Assembly (NCBI RefSeq): GCF_017569185.1
Contig: NZ_CP071869.1
Location: 2,780,001 to 2,844,000 of the forward strand
DNA: 64,000 nt
Direction: 5' to 3'
DNA from: Polaribacter cellanae
GTDB taxonomy: Bacteria; Bacteroidota; Bacteroidia; Flavobacteriales; Flavobacteriaceae
Below, piece by piece: positions 46,052 to 54,343 of this stretch; position 1 is the first letter of the stretch, and the number at the start of each line of letters is the position of its first letter. The notes beneath the pieces were generated by a model. It was not told the DNA's origin, did no database searches, and saw only the letters and a list, made by a program, of their open reading frames with translations. The position numbers were made by a program, and so were the translations under genes.

Positions 46052-47833
46052 ATGTCAGATCATCATCATAAAGAAACATTTGTAACAAAATATATTTTTA
46101 CTCAAGACCATAAAATGATTTCTAAGCAGTTCTTGGTAACTGGTATGTTTATGGGAATTATTGGGGTATTAATGTCTATGTTATTCCGTATTCAAATTGC
46201 TTGGCCAGAGAAATCGTTTTCTATAGTTGAAGCATTTTTAGGACCACATCAAACAGATGGTATTATGAATCCAGATATGTACTTGGCATTGGTAACAATC
46301 CATGGTACAATAATGGTATTTTTTGTATTAACAGCAGGTTTAAGTGGTACATTTTCTAACTTATTAATTCCGTTGCAAATAGGAGCTAGAGATATGGCTT
46401 CTGGTTTTTTAAATATGGTTTCTTACTGGTTATTTTTTATATCTAGTATTGTAATGGTTATTTCTTTATTTATAGAAGCAGGACCAGCTTCTGCAGGATG
46501 GACAATTTACCCTCCTTTAAGTGCACTACCACAAGCAATTCCGGGTTCTGGAACAGGTATGACACTGTGGTTGGTTTCAATGGCAATATTTATAGCATCA
46601 TCTTTAATAGGATCTTTAAACTATATTGTTACTGTATTTAATTTACGTACAAAAGGAATGAAAATGACAAGATTGCCTTTAACCATTTGGGCTTTCTTTA
46701 TTACTGCAATTATTGGTGTAGTTTCTTTCCCTGTATTATTATCTGCAGCATTATTATTAATTTTCGATAGAAGTTTTGGAACCTCTTTTTACTTATCGGA
46801 TATATTTATATCGGGAGAAGTATTACATTATCAAGGTGGTTCTCCTGTATTATTCGAACACTTGTTTTGGTTTTTAGGACACCCAGAAGTTTACATTGTA
46901 ATTTTACCAGCAATGGGAATTGTTTCAGAAATCCTATCAATTAACTCTCGAAAACCTATTTTTGGTTATCGTGCAATGATTGGTTCTATTATGGCAATTG
47001 CATTTTTATCAACAATTGTTTGGGGTCACCATATGTTTGTTTCAGGAATGAATCCATTTTTAGGATCCGTATTTACATTTACAACTTTACTAATTGCAAT
47101 TCCATCCGCAGTAAAAGCCTTTAACTGGGTTACAACTATATGGAAAGGAAATTTACAATTAAACCCAGCAATGTTATTTTCTGTTGGATTAGTTTCAACT
47201 TTTGTAACAGGAGGTTTAACAGGATTGGTTCTAGGAGATTCTGCTTTAGATATTACGATTCACGATACATATTTTGTTGTAGCACATTTTCACTTGGTAA
47301 TGGGAGTTTCAGCAATTTTTGGGATGTTTGCTGGTGTATATCACTGGTTCCCAAAAATGTATGGTAGAATGATGAATAAAACAATGGGTTATTGGCATTT
47401 TTGGATTACAATAATTTGTGCTTATGGAGTATTTTGGCCAATGCACTTTATTGGTTTAGCAGGTTTACCAAGAAGATATTACACGAACACAAATTTTCCA
47501 ATGTTCGACGATTTAGCGGATATTAATGTAGTAATTACAATTTTTGCATTGGTTGGAGGTTTAGCACAAATTATATTTATAGCAAACTTTTTTATCTCTA
47601 TTTATAGAGGACAAAAAGCAACGCAAAACCCTTGGAATGCTAATACATTAGAATGGACAACTCCAATAGAACACATTCATGGAAACTGGCCTGGTAAATT
47701 ACCAGAAGTTCATAGATGGGCGTACGATTATAGTAAACGTGTAGACCCAAATGACGATGATAGCGATTATTTACATGGTAAAGATTTTGTGTTACAAACA
47801 ACACCTTTATTAGATGGAGAAGAGCCATCGTAA
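46052..47833 (+). CDS. coxA: Cytochrome c oxidase subunit I (A-type)
   Basis: The 593-residue subunit carries the haem-copper site: Trp-Gly-His-His-Met-Phe for two CuB His, and His-Asp-Thr-Tyr-Phe-Val-Val-Ala-His-Phe-His for the haem His ligands. Gly-His-Pro-Glu-Val-Tyr contains the D-channel Glu and the cross-linked Tyr expected of A1 oxidases. It reduces oxygen and pumps protons. Subunit III is absent from this operon and must be encoded elsewhere. A terminator follows at 47851. Confidence 0.96.
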   Translation: MSDHHHKETFVTKYIFTQDHKMISKQFLVTGMFMGIIGVLMSMLFRIQIAWPEKSFSIVEAFLGPHQTDGIMNPDMYLALVTIHGTIMVFFVLTAGLSGTFSNLLIPLQIGARDMASGFLNMVSYWLFFISSIVMVISLFIEAGPASAGWTIYPPLSALPQAIPGSGTGMTLWLVSMAIFIASSLIGSLNYIVTVFNLRTKGMKMTRLPLTIWAFFITAIIGVVSFPVLLSAALLLIFDRSFGTSFYLSDIFISGEVLHYQGGSPVLFEHLFWFLGHPEVYIVILPAMGIVSEILSINSRKPIFGYRAMIGSIMAIAFLSTIVWGHHMFVSGMNPFLGSVFTFTTLLIAIPSAVKAFNWVTTIWKGNLQLNPAMLFSVGLVSTFVTGGLTGLVLGDSALDITIHDTYFVVAHFHLVMGVSAIFGMFAGVYHWFPKMYGRMMNKTMGYWHFWITIICAYGVFWPMHFIGLAGLPRRYYTNTNFPMFDDLADINVVITIFALVGGLAQIIFIANFFISIYRGQKATQNPWNANTLEWTTPIEHIHGNWPGKLPEVHRWAYDYSKRVDPNDDDSDYLHGKDFVLQTTPLLDGEEPS

Positions 47834-47850
47834 ATAATAAAATATTATAT

Positions 47851-47879
47851 AAAAACCTTTCCCCTCGGAAAGGTTTTTT
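47851..47879 (+). terminator. Terminator of the act-cox operon
   Basis: A perfect 12-bp stem (47851-47862 AAAAACCTTTCC with 47867-47878) has a CCTC loop and ends in a T run. Confidence 0.9.
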
Positions 47880-47950
47880 GCTTATTAGATTTTGTCAATT
47901 CCTTTTTTTTTTTTAAAATTTGACTGTAACAACCTTTAAATAAAATTACT

Positions 47951-48445
47951 ATGAAAAAAACTATTTATTTATTATTGTTTTCTTTTATTCTTGTTGCTTG
48001 TCAAACAGAAGATAACAAAGGCAATGATAGCTTAGCGAAATTTGAAATAAATAAACTTACTAATAGTAAAATTGCTTTTGAAGACGAAGGAAAATTAATT
48101 TTAAATGTTTCTGACCATAAAATATTAGAGACTTTTAAAGCTTTTAATAAAACTATGGAACTCCAATTGGATCCAGAAAGGTTTGAAATTATAAAAGTTG
48201 AAGATAAAAACTATCTACGTTTTTTTAGTAAAAATAATCAAGTATCAACTATTGCATTAGAAAAAGGAAGTGATAATATCTATAGAACTGGTTCTACTGT
48301 CTGTACAAGTACTGCTTGTGCTTCAGGTGGTGGTTGTATTCCTAATGGAAATTATTGTACTAAATGTAGACCTGAAGGAACACCTCCAAAAGCTCCAGAT
48401 GGAGATTGTAGAAGAACAACGACTGGAGAAGATTCTATAAAATAA
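47951..48445 (+). CDS. Small lipoprotein with Cys-rich C-terminus
   Basis: The 164-residue product has a lipobox (Leu-Val-Ala-Cys at about 14-17) and a hydrophilic middle. Its C-terminal region (about 117-153) has six Cys residues in the pattern C-x4-C-x5-C-x6-C-x2-C-x14-C. I do not recognise the family. The Cys spacing suggests disulphides or metal binding in an envelope-exposed tail. It stands alone, with its own terminator, between coxA and ruvB. Confidence 0.8.
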   Translation: MKKTIYLLLFSFILVACQTEDNKGNDSLAKFEINKLTNSKIAFEDEGKLILNVSDHKILETFKAFNKTMELQLDPERFEIIKVEDKNYLRFFSKNNQVSTIALEKGSDNIYRTGSTVCTSTACASGGGCIPNGNYCTKCRPEGTPPKAPDGDCRRTTTGEDSIK

Positions 48446-48465
48446 ATGATAATTTTATTTTTATT

Positions 48466-48496
48466 AACCTTTCTGTTTATTCAGAAAGGTTTTTTG
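48466..48496 (+). terminator. Terminator after the Cys-rich lipoprotein gene
   Basis: A 10-bp stem (AACCTTTCTG at 48466-48475 with CAGAAAGGTT at 48482-48491) has a 6-nt loop and is followed by TTTTG. Confidence 0.88.
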
Positions 48497-48532
48497 CTTT
48501 ATAGAACATTATTTTATCATCTTAAATTCTAT

Positions 48533-48540
48533 TATCTTTG
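48533..48540 (+). promoter_or_regulatory. Candidate -7 box of ruvB, 5 nt from its start codon
   Basis: TATCTTTG matches TAnnTTTG and ends 5 nt before the ruvB ATG (48546). If used, transcription would begin at about the A of ATG, giving a leaderless mRNA. No good -33 box lies at 19-20 bp. Confidence 0.5.
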
Positions 48541-48545
48541 TTTTT

Positions 48546-49568
48546 ATGAACGAAAACTTAAATCCCGAAAACGATAATTATACAAATGAAGAATTAGACG
48601 TAGAAAAAAAATTACGTCCGCTTTCGTTTAACGATTTTTCAGGACAAGAACAAGCAATTGATAACTTAAAAATTTTCGTGGAAGCAGCCAATCAAAGAAA
48701 AGAAGCCTTAGACCACACGTTGTTTCATGGACCTCCAGGTTTAGGAAAAACGACCTTAGCACATATTTTAGCCAACGAATTAGAAGTTGGTATAAAAGTA
48801 ACTTCTGGGCCCGTTTTAGACAAACCAGGAGACTTAGCAGGTTTACTAACTAATTTAGATGAACGTGATGTTCTTTTTATTGATGAAATTCATCGATTAA
48901 GTCCTATTGTAGAAGAATATTTATATTCTGCAATGGAAGATTATAAAATTGATATTATGATAGAATCTGGCCCAAATGCCAGAACAGTTCAAATAAATTT
49001 AGAACCCTTTACCTTAATTGGAGCCACTACAAGATCTGGTTTATTAACAGCTCCAATGAGAGCTCGTTTTGGAATAAATAGCAGATTACATTATTATTCA
49101 ACAGAACTTTTAACCACAATTATTCAAAGAAGTGCACATATTTTAGGAGTTCCTATTTCTATGGAAGGCGCAATTGAAATCGCTGGAAGAAGTAGAGGAA
49201 CACCAAGAATTGCAAACGCGTTATTAAGAAGAGTACGTGATTTTGCACAAATAAAAGGAACTGGAAGTATTACCATAGAAATTGCAAAATATGCCTTAAA
49301 AGCATTAAATGTAGACGCTCATGGTTTGGATGAAATGGATAATAAAATTCTAATAACCATTATTGATAAATTTAAGGGAGGACCAGTTGGATTAAGTACA
49401 ATTGCAACTGCAGTGAGTGAAAATACAGAAACAATTGAAGAAGTGTATGAACCTTTCTTAATCCAGCAAGGTTTTATCATGCGAACTCCAAGAGGAAGAG
49501 AAGTTACAGAGTTAGCATATAAACATTTAGGTAGAACAAAAGGAAGAAATCAAGGGGAATTGTTTTAA
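48546..49568 (+). CDS. ruvB: Holliday junction branch migration helicase RuvB
   Basis: The 340-residue AAA+ ATPase has Walker A Gly-Pro-Pro-Gly-Leu-Gly-Lys-Thr near residue 62 and Walker B Phe-Ile-Asp-Glu-Ile-His near 115. Sensor motif Gly-Ala-Thr-Thr-Arg lies near 160. A C-terminal winged-helix DNA-binding domain includes [10 protein letters not shown]. It drives branch migration with RuvA, which is not nearby. The length is normal. Confidence 0.97.
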   Translation: MNENLNPENDNYTNEELDVEKKLRPLSFNDFSGQEQAIDNLKIFVEAANQRKEALDHTLFHGPPGLGKTTLAHILANELEVGIKVTSGPVLDKPGDLAGLLTNLDERDVLFIDEIHRLSPIVEEYLYSAMEDYKIDIMIESGPNARTVQINLEPFTLIGATTRSGLLTAPMRARFGINSRLHYYSTELLTTIIQRSAHILGVPISMEGAIEIAGRSRGTPRIANALLRRVRDFAQIKGTGSITIEIAKYALKALNVDAHGLDEMDNKILITIIDKFKGGPVGLSTIATAVSENTETIEEVYEPFLIQQGFIMRTPRGREVTELAYKHLGRTKGRNQGELF

Positions 49569-49697
49569 TTTGAGAAAAAAGAGAATAGAAAACAAGTTGA
49601 TTTTCTGTTAGAATATAATTTAGTATGTATAAAAATAGAGATTATAGAATTTGTGTGAAAGCCTTTGCTCTTACTTCTATTTTCTGTGTTCTAAGAT

Positions 49698-51425
49698 ATG
49701 AATATAAAAAAAATAATACCAATTTTAGAATGGTTGCCAAACTACAATAAATCGCTTTTTAAGGGAGATTTAGTGGCTGGTATTACTGTGGGTATTATTC
49801 TAATTCCACAAGGAATTGCGTACGCATTAATTGCTGGGTTACCACCAATTTATGGTTTGTATTGTGCTTTAGTTCCACAGGTAATGTATGCTATTTTTGG
49901 TTCGTCAAGACAAGTGGCTATTGGGCCAGTAGCTATGGATTCTTTAATCGTTGCAACAGGAGTTTCTACTTTGGCATTAGCAGGTTCCGAAAGTTATATT
50001 TCTATAGCTATTTTATTGGCATTATTAGTAGGAAGCATTCAATTTATAATGGGAATTTTTAGTTTAGGTTTTATTGTTAATTTTCTATCTAAACCAGTAA
50101 TTACAGGATTTACATCTGCAATTGCATTGATAATTGGACTCAATCAATTTCGAAATTTATTAGGAGTAGATTTTGTGCAAAGCGATCAAGTACACATCAT
50201 TTTAGAAGATATTTGGTTGCAATTTTCAGCCTATAATTCTCATACAACCATTATTGGATTGATTTCTGTAGCAGTAATTATCTTTTTTAGAAAGATAAAT
50301 AAAAAAATTCCCAATGCCTTAATTGTTGTCGTTTTCGGAATTTTAGTGATGAAATTCTTTGGAGATTCCATGAATAATGTAGCTATTGTAAAAGATATTC
50401 CTTCTGGATTGCCAAGTTTTAGTATCCCTACTTTCGACTTAGATCAAATAAGAGAATTATTACCAATTGCATTAACGTTGGTAATGGTTGGTTATTTAGA
50501 AACTATTTCAATCGGAAAATCTTTAGAAGCAAAACAAGACGAATATCGAGTAAGACCAAATCAAGAATTAATTGCTCTAGGTTTAAGTAATATGGTAGGA
50601 TCTTTGTTTAAAGCCTATCCAACAACCTCAAGTTTTTCACGTTCTGCGATTAACCAAGAAAGTGGTGCAAGAACAGGAATGGCTGCTTTAATTTCTGTAG
50701 TTATGGTAGTTTTTACATTGTTATTTTTAACCCCGTTGTTTTATCATTTACCAAAAACAGTTTTGGCAGCAATTATTATTGTGGCAGTTTTTGGTTTAAT
50801 AAACTTTAAAGAAGCTACATTTTTATGGAAAGCAAATATTTTAGATTTCTGGTTAATGTTAGCAACCTTCATAGCAACATTAGTATTTGGTATTAAATAC
50901 GGAATTATAGTTGGTGTGGGCCTGTCTTTAATAATTTTAATATTTAGAACATCTAGACCTTATGTTATTGAATTAGGAAAAGTACCAAATTCTAATTTTT
51001 ATAGAAATAAAAATAGATTCGAAGAAGTTATTATAGAAGAAGACGTATTGGTTTTTAGATTCGATGCGCAATTATTTTATGCCAATTCTAATTATTTTAG
51101 AGATAATTTAGATGAAATGGCATCAAAAAAAGGAACAACATTAAAATTGATAGTTTTAGACGCAGAAAGTATCAATAGAGTAGATAGTACAGGAGTAGAA
51201 ATGCTAAAAGAACGCGTACGATTTTACAAGAAAAAAGGAGTTACTTTCTATTTTGCAGGAGTAAAAGGCCCAGTAAGAGACGATTTATTTAGAAGTGGAA
51301 TATTAGATATAATAAATATCAACCATTTTTTTATGAGAGCGAATCAAGCAGTAAAATTCTACAAAACAGGAGATAGAAAACATCAAGAAAAGTATGCAAA
51401 ATACATACATCAAGCATACGAATAA
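49698..51425 (+). CDS. SulP-family anion transporter
   Basis: The 575-residue protein has the SulP membrane domain (about 10-430), with the start motif Leu-Lys-Gly-Asp-Leu-Val-Ala-Gly-Ile-Thr-Val-Gly and Pro-Gln-Gly-Ile-Ala-Tyr-Ala. A C-terminal STAS domain (about 448-560) contains Asp-Ser-Thr-Gly-Val-Glu. SulP carriers import sulphate, bicarbonate or other anions. The persulfide dioxygenase gene downstream suggests a sulphur substrate, which is inference. Confidence 0.92.
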   Translation: MNIKKIIPILEWLPNYNKSLFKGDLVAGITVGIILIPQGIAYALIAGLPPIYGLYCALVPQVMYAIFGSSRQVAIGPVAMDSLIVATGVSTLALAGSESYISIAILLALLVGSIQFIMGIFSLGFIVNFLSKPVITGFTSAIALIIGLNQFRNLLGVDFVQSDQVHIILEDIWLQFSAYNSHTTIIGLISVAVIIFFRKINKKIPNALIVVVFGILVMKFFGDSMNNVAIVKDIPSGLPSFSIPTFDLDQIRELLPIALTLVMVGYLETISIGKSLEAKQDEYRVRPNQELIALGLSNMVGSLFKAYPTTSSFSRSAINQESGARTGMAALISVVMVVFTLLFLTPLFYHLPKTVLAAIIIVAVFGLINFKEATFLWKANILDFWLMLATFIATLVFGIKYGIIVGVGLSLIILIFRTSRPYVIELGKVPNSNFYRNKNRFEEVIIEEDVLVFRFDAQLFYANSNYFRDNLDEMASKKGTTLKLIVLDAESINRVDSTGVEMLKERVRFYKKKGVTFYFAGVKGPVRDDLFRSGILDIININHFFMRANQAVKFYKTGDRKHQEKYAKYIHQAYE

Positions 51426-51506
51426 AAACAAAATAGCTGATAAATATCATTGGAAAAATAGCTTTTCTTTTGTTATTTAGGCGATTTGTAAGAAGATATA
51501 GAAGAC

Positions 51507-52913
51507 ATGATTATAGAACAAATTTACACAGGTTGTTTAGCACAAGGAGCTTATTATATAGAAAGTAATGGAGAAGTTGCAATTATAGATCCATTAAGAG
51601 AAGTACAAGATTATATAAACAAGGCAACTAAGAATAATGCGAAAATTAAATATATTTTTGAAACGCATTTTCATGCAGATTTTGTAAGCGGACATGTAAC
51701 TTTAGCAGAAAAAACAGATGCAAAAATCGTTTTTGGTCCTTCAGCAAAAACAAATTTCGACGCGATTATCGCAGAAGACAATCAGGTTTTTAAAGTAGGA
51801 GAAATTACCATAACTTTATTGCATACGCCTGGCCATACTATGGAAAGTTCTTGTTATTTGTTAAAAGATAAAGATGGAAAAGACTATGCAATTTTTAGTG
51901 GAGATACCTTGTTTTTAGGAGATGTTGGAAGACCAGATTTAGCGCAAAAAGGAGCCATTACACAAGAAGATTTAGCAGGTTATTTATTTGATAGTTTACG
52001 AAATAAAGTAATGCCTTTGGCAAACGATGTAATTGTTTATCCAGCTCATGGAGCAGGTTCTGCTTGTGGTAAAAACTTAAGCAAAGAAACTGTAGGTACA
52101 ATTGGCGAGCAAAAAAAAACCAATTATGCACTAAGAGCAGATATGACAAAAGAGGAATTTATAAAAGAAGTTACAGATGGTTTATTACCACCTCCAGCTT
52201 ATTTTCCTTTAAACGTAAAATTAAACAAAGAAGGTTATAAAAACATAGACGATGTAATTGAGAAAAGCGCAAAACCTTTATCCGTAAAAGAGTTTGAAAT
52301 CGCTGCAAACGAAACAAATGCAGTTGTTTTAGATGTAAGACATCAAACCCAATTTATAAAAGGATTTATTCCACAATCTATTTTTATTGGAGTCGATGGG
52401 GGTTTTGCTCCTTGGGTTGGTGCTTTAATAAAAGACATTAAACAACCTATTCTATTGGTTTGCGAAACTGGTAGAGAAGAAGAGGTAATTACCAGATTAT
52501 CGAGAGTTGGTTTCGACAATGTAGTTGGCTATTTAGAAGGAAGTTTTAGTACTTGGAAAAAAGCGGGTAAAGAGATAGACACTTTAGAATCTATTTCAGC
52601 AAAAACTTTAGAAGAAAAAATTGAAGAAAATTTCCCAGTTTTTGATGTAAGAAAACCAGGAGAATTCGAAAATGAACACATAAAAATAGCAAATAGTACA
52701 CCTTTAGATTTCTTAAATTCTCATATTTCTGAATTTCCAAAAAAAGGAAATTTCTATGTGCATTGTGCAGGAGGATATCGATCTGTAATTGCAGCTTCTA
52801 TTTTAAAAGCAAGAGGATTCCACAATGTAATTGATGTTGCTGGAGGCTATGCAGCCATTAAGAAAACGAATATCGAAAGAACTACAACAGTTTGTCCTTC
52901 TACTTTAAAATAA
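51507..52913 (+). CDS. MBL-fold persulfide dioxygenase-like protein fused to two rhodanese domains
   Basis: The 468-residue protein has an N-terminal metallo-beta-lactamase fold (about 1-250) with His-Phe-His-Ala-Asp (metal site), later His-Thr-Pro-Gly-His-Thr and Pro-Ala-His-Gly. Two rhodanese domains follow (about 265-355 and 370-460). The second has an active-site-like Val-His-Cys-Ala-Gly-Gly-Tyr-Arg. The first has Val-Cys-Glu-Thr-Gly-Arg-Glu. The combination fits glutathione persulfide oxidation linked to sulphur transfer. It is cytoplasmic and lies 81 bp after the SulP gene. Confidence 0.92.
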   Translation: MIIEQIYTGCLAQGAYYIESNGEVAIIDPLREVQDYINKATKNNAKIKYIFETHFHADFVSGHVTLAEKTDAKIVFGPSAKTNFDAIIAEDNQVFKVGEITITLLHTPGHTMESSCYLLKDKDGKDYAIFSGDTLFLGDVGRPDLAQKGAITQEDLAGYLFDSLRNKVMPLANDVIVYPAHGAGSACGKNLSKETVGTIGEQKKTNYALRADMTKEEFIKEVTDGLLPPPAYFPLNVKLNKEGYKNIDDVIEKSAKPLSVKEFEIAANETNAVVLDVRHQTQFIKGFIPQSIFIGVDGGFAPWVGALIKDIKQPILLVCETGREEEVITRLSRVGFDNVVGYLEGSFSTWKKAGKEIDTLESISAKTLEEKIEENFPVFDVRKPGEFENEHIKIANSTPLDFLNSHISEFPKKGNFYVHCAGGYRSVIAASILKARGFHNVIDVAGGYAAIKKTNIERTTTVCPSTLK

Positions 52914-52918
52914 AGAAT

Positions 52919-53282
52919 ATGAAGAAGTTTGTTTTCTATTTTTAGTTGGAACATTTTTTACAAGTTGCGGTTCTCAAGAACAAATTAAAACAATTTCTAC
53001 TAAAGAATTAAGGATACTTTTGAAGAAAAAAATATTCAATTAATGGATGTTAGATCTCCAAAAGAGATAAAAGAAAGTACTATTAAAACTGCCATTTTTT
53101 CCAATTATTTTGATGATAATTTTACAGAGAAAGCGACAAAACAATCAGACAAATCGAAACCAGTTTATTTAATTTGTAGAAGCGGAAATAGAAGTAGTAA
53201 AGCATACAAAATATTGCAAGAAAAAGGTTTTGATCTAATAAATGTTTCTGGCGGATATAACCAATGGAAAAAAGAAAATTAA
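52919..53282 (+). pseudogene. Rhodanese lipoprotein gene broken by two one-base deletions
   Basis: Three frames together read as one small lipoprotein of about 122 residues. The start (52919) gives Met-Lys-Lys-Phe-Val and then hits a stop. One missing T in the T run near 52932-52935 would restore a lipobox (Thr-Ser-Cys-Gly). One missing A near 53010 would join this to the rhodanese part (53016-53282), which has Met-Asp-Val-Arg-Ser-Pro and the active Cys in Ile-Cys-Arg-Ser-Gly-Asn-Arg. Both lesions are in homopolymer runs. They are real decay or sequencing error. The context is the sulphur cluster just upstream. Confidence 0.85.
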
Positions 53283-53353
53283 AATTTAAAACAACAAACA
53301 TTCAAATAGAAAATTTAAAATGTGGTGGTTGTGCAGTTGATAGAATAGATTAA
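53264..53353 (+). pseudogene. Truncated heavy-metal-associated (HMA) domain gene
   Basis: A 29-codon frame, overlapping the end of the rhodanese remnant, encodes Ile-Gln-Ile-Glu-Asn-Leu-Lys-Cys-Gly-Gly-Cys-Ala and then stops. This is the beginning of an HMA metal-binding domain. Flavobacterial versions carry CGGC and run to about 70 residues. About two-thirds is missing, so it is probably a remnant. Together with the preceding gene it marks a decayed segment. Confidence 0.7.
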
Positions 53354-53387
53354 ACAAACAATAATTTTTTAATACTATAGCTTAATA

Positions 53388-53419
53388 TTTGCCATTGGTA
53401 TTCAGTTTTTTTACCTTTG
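53388..53419 (+). promoter_or_regulatory. Consensus-like promoter upstream of the GNAT/proline genes
   Basis: TTTG (53388-53391), 20 bp, then TACCTTTG (53412-53419) matches the Bacteroidota promoter. A 33-codon ORF begins 5 nt later (ATG at 53425). The first gene of normal size is the GNAT gene at 53661. Confidence 0.7.
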
Positions 53420-53424
53420 TAGTT

Positions 53425-53526
53425 ATGGGAATAGGAATACATGAAAAGAGAAACAATAGAATATTTAACTTCAATTTTTTGGTTTTTAGAAATCAGTCAA
53501 ACAAATTTATTCCTCCTGGACTCTAA
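53425..53526 (+). CDS. Possible 33-residue leader ORF ending in Ile-Pro-Pro-Gly-Leu
   Basis: The ORF starts 5 nt after a consensus -7 box and ends with consecutive Pro codons (CCT CCT GGA CTC TAA). Pro-Pro-Gly is a strong ribosome-stalling sequence, and the operon downstream makes proline. A sensing role is an attractive but weak guess: there are only two Pro codons, no clear terminator, and 134 nt to GNAT. It may be random. Confidence 0.3.
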   Translation: MGIGIHEKRNNRIFNFNFLVFRNQSNKFIPPGL

Positions 53527-53619
53527 AATATAACCATCTTCACATACAATTTACTTTTTTTAATAACTCAATAAATAATTATCAAAAAATTTTGGTAGTC
53601 ATTCTCACACACACATATT

Positions 53620-53641
53620 CCATTTAACAATTGTTAAATGG
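53620..53641. promoter_or_regulatory. Perfect 22-bp palindrome upstream of the GNAT gene
   Basis: CCATTTAACAA followed by its exact reverse complement TTGTTAAATGG, with no loop, ends 19 bp before the GNAT start codon. A loop-free dyad just upstream of a gene is typical of a repressor operator; many MarR-type sites have this shape. The binding protein is unknown. Confidence 0.6.
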
Positions 53642-53660
53642 AACTAAATTATTATTTTTT

Positions 53661-54098
53661 ATGACCATAAAAACATTCGATGCTTTTTCTAAGCTAACTT
53701 TTAGTGGTACAAATTCTATTACCAATTTTGTGTACAATTTTTCTGGAGAGTTCAGAGACACTAAAAGTGCGATAAGAAAATCTATTTTATATGCTGCAAA
53801 AGAAATACCAGGTTTGGGAGGTTATGTTTTTGTTATGGAACATGAACAGGAAATTGTAGGTGTTGTAATTTTAAACAGAACAGGAATGAACGAATATTTG
53901 TCCGAAAATATATTGGTTTATTTAGCTGTAAAAGATGAATTTAGAGACAAAAATGTAGCAGAAAAACTTATACAATATACAAAACAATACTGTAAAGGAG
54001 ATATTGCTATTCACATACATAAAAACAACCCCAATATAAAAATATTTAAAAAAGAGGGCTTTGAACCCAGAAATATAGAAATGAGACTGGTTCGATAA
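53661..54098 (+). CDS. GNAT-family N-acetyltransferase
   Basis: I start the protein at 53661 (145 residues). An upstream ATG at 53631 lies inside the palindrome. The product has a GNAT fold with the acetyl-CoA-binding region near Tyr-Leu-Ala-Val-Lys-Asp-Glu-Phe-Arg-Asp-Lys-Asn-Val-Ala. Flavobacterial arginine clusters often begin with such a GNAT gene, suspected to acetylate glutamate. Here it precedes only proline genes, so its present substrate is uncertain. Confidence 0.85.
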   Translation: MTIKTFDAFSKLTFSGTNSITNFVYNFSGEFRDTKSAIRKSILYAAKEIPGLGGYVFVMEHEQEIVGVVILNRTGMNEYLSENILVYLAVKDEFRDKNVAEKLIQYTKQYCKGDIAIHIHKNNPNIKIFKKEGFEPRNIEMRLVR

Positions 54099-54130
54099 TC
54101 TGTTTTTTTAAAAACCAAAAATAACAAATA

Positions 54131-54322
54131 ATGAAAATAATATCTATCAAAAGAAAAACAAAATATGAAAAAAAACAGCACGTAATTATGGGTAATTTAA
54201 TTACAAAAGTTACTTGGGTCAAAAAATATTTCTTGAGTTTACCAATAAAAACAATTCGTAAGCATAAAGAAACATATTACGAAGAAATAAAAAATTACGA
54301 AGGTTATACATTATTTATATAA
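54131..54322 (+). CDS. Small basic hypothetical protein
   Basis: The 63-codon ORF sits 32 bp after GNAT and 21 bp before proC on the same strand, so it fits an operon. The product is Lys-rich with no recognisable domain. A second Met at residue 20 could be the start. In related genomes arginine genes stand here, so it may be leftover or new sequence. I cannot identify it. Confidence 0.45.
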   Translation: MKIISIKRKTKYEKKQHVIMGNLITKVTWVKKYFLSLPIKTIRKHKETYYEEIKNYEGYTLFI

Positions 54323-54343
54323 ACTTTTACAAAAAATAAAAAA

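Noticed and set aside
49569..49697. Riboswitch before the SulP gene
   Set aside because: Only a purine-rich, imperfectly paired spacer; no known riboswitch core recognised.
53631..53660. Upstream start for the GNAT protein
   Set aside because: This ATG lies inside the 22-bp palindrome and would add residues not seen in GNAT families.
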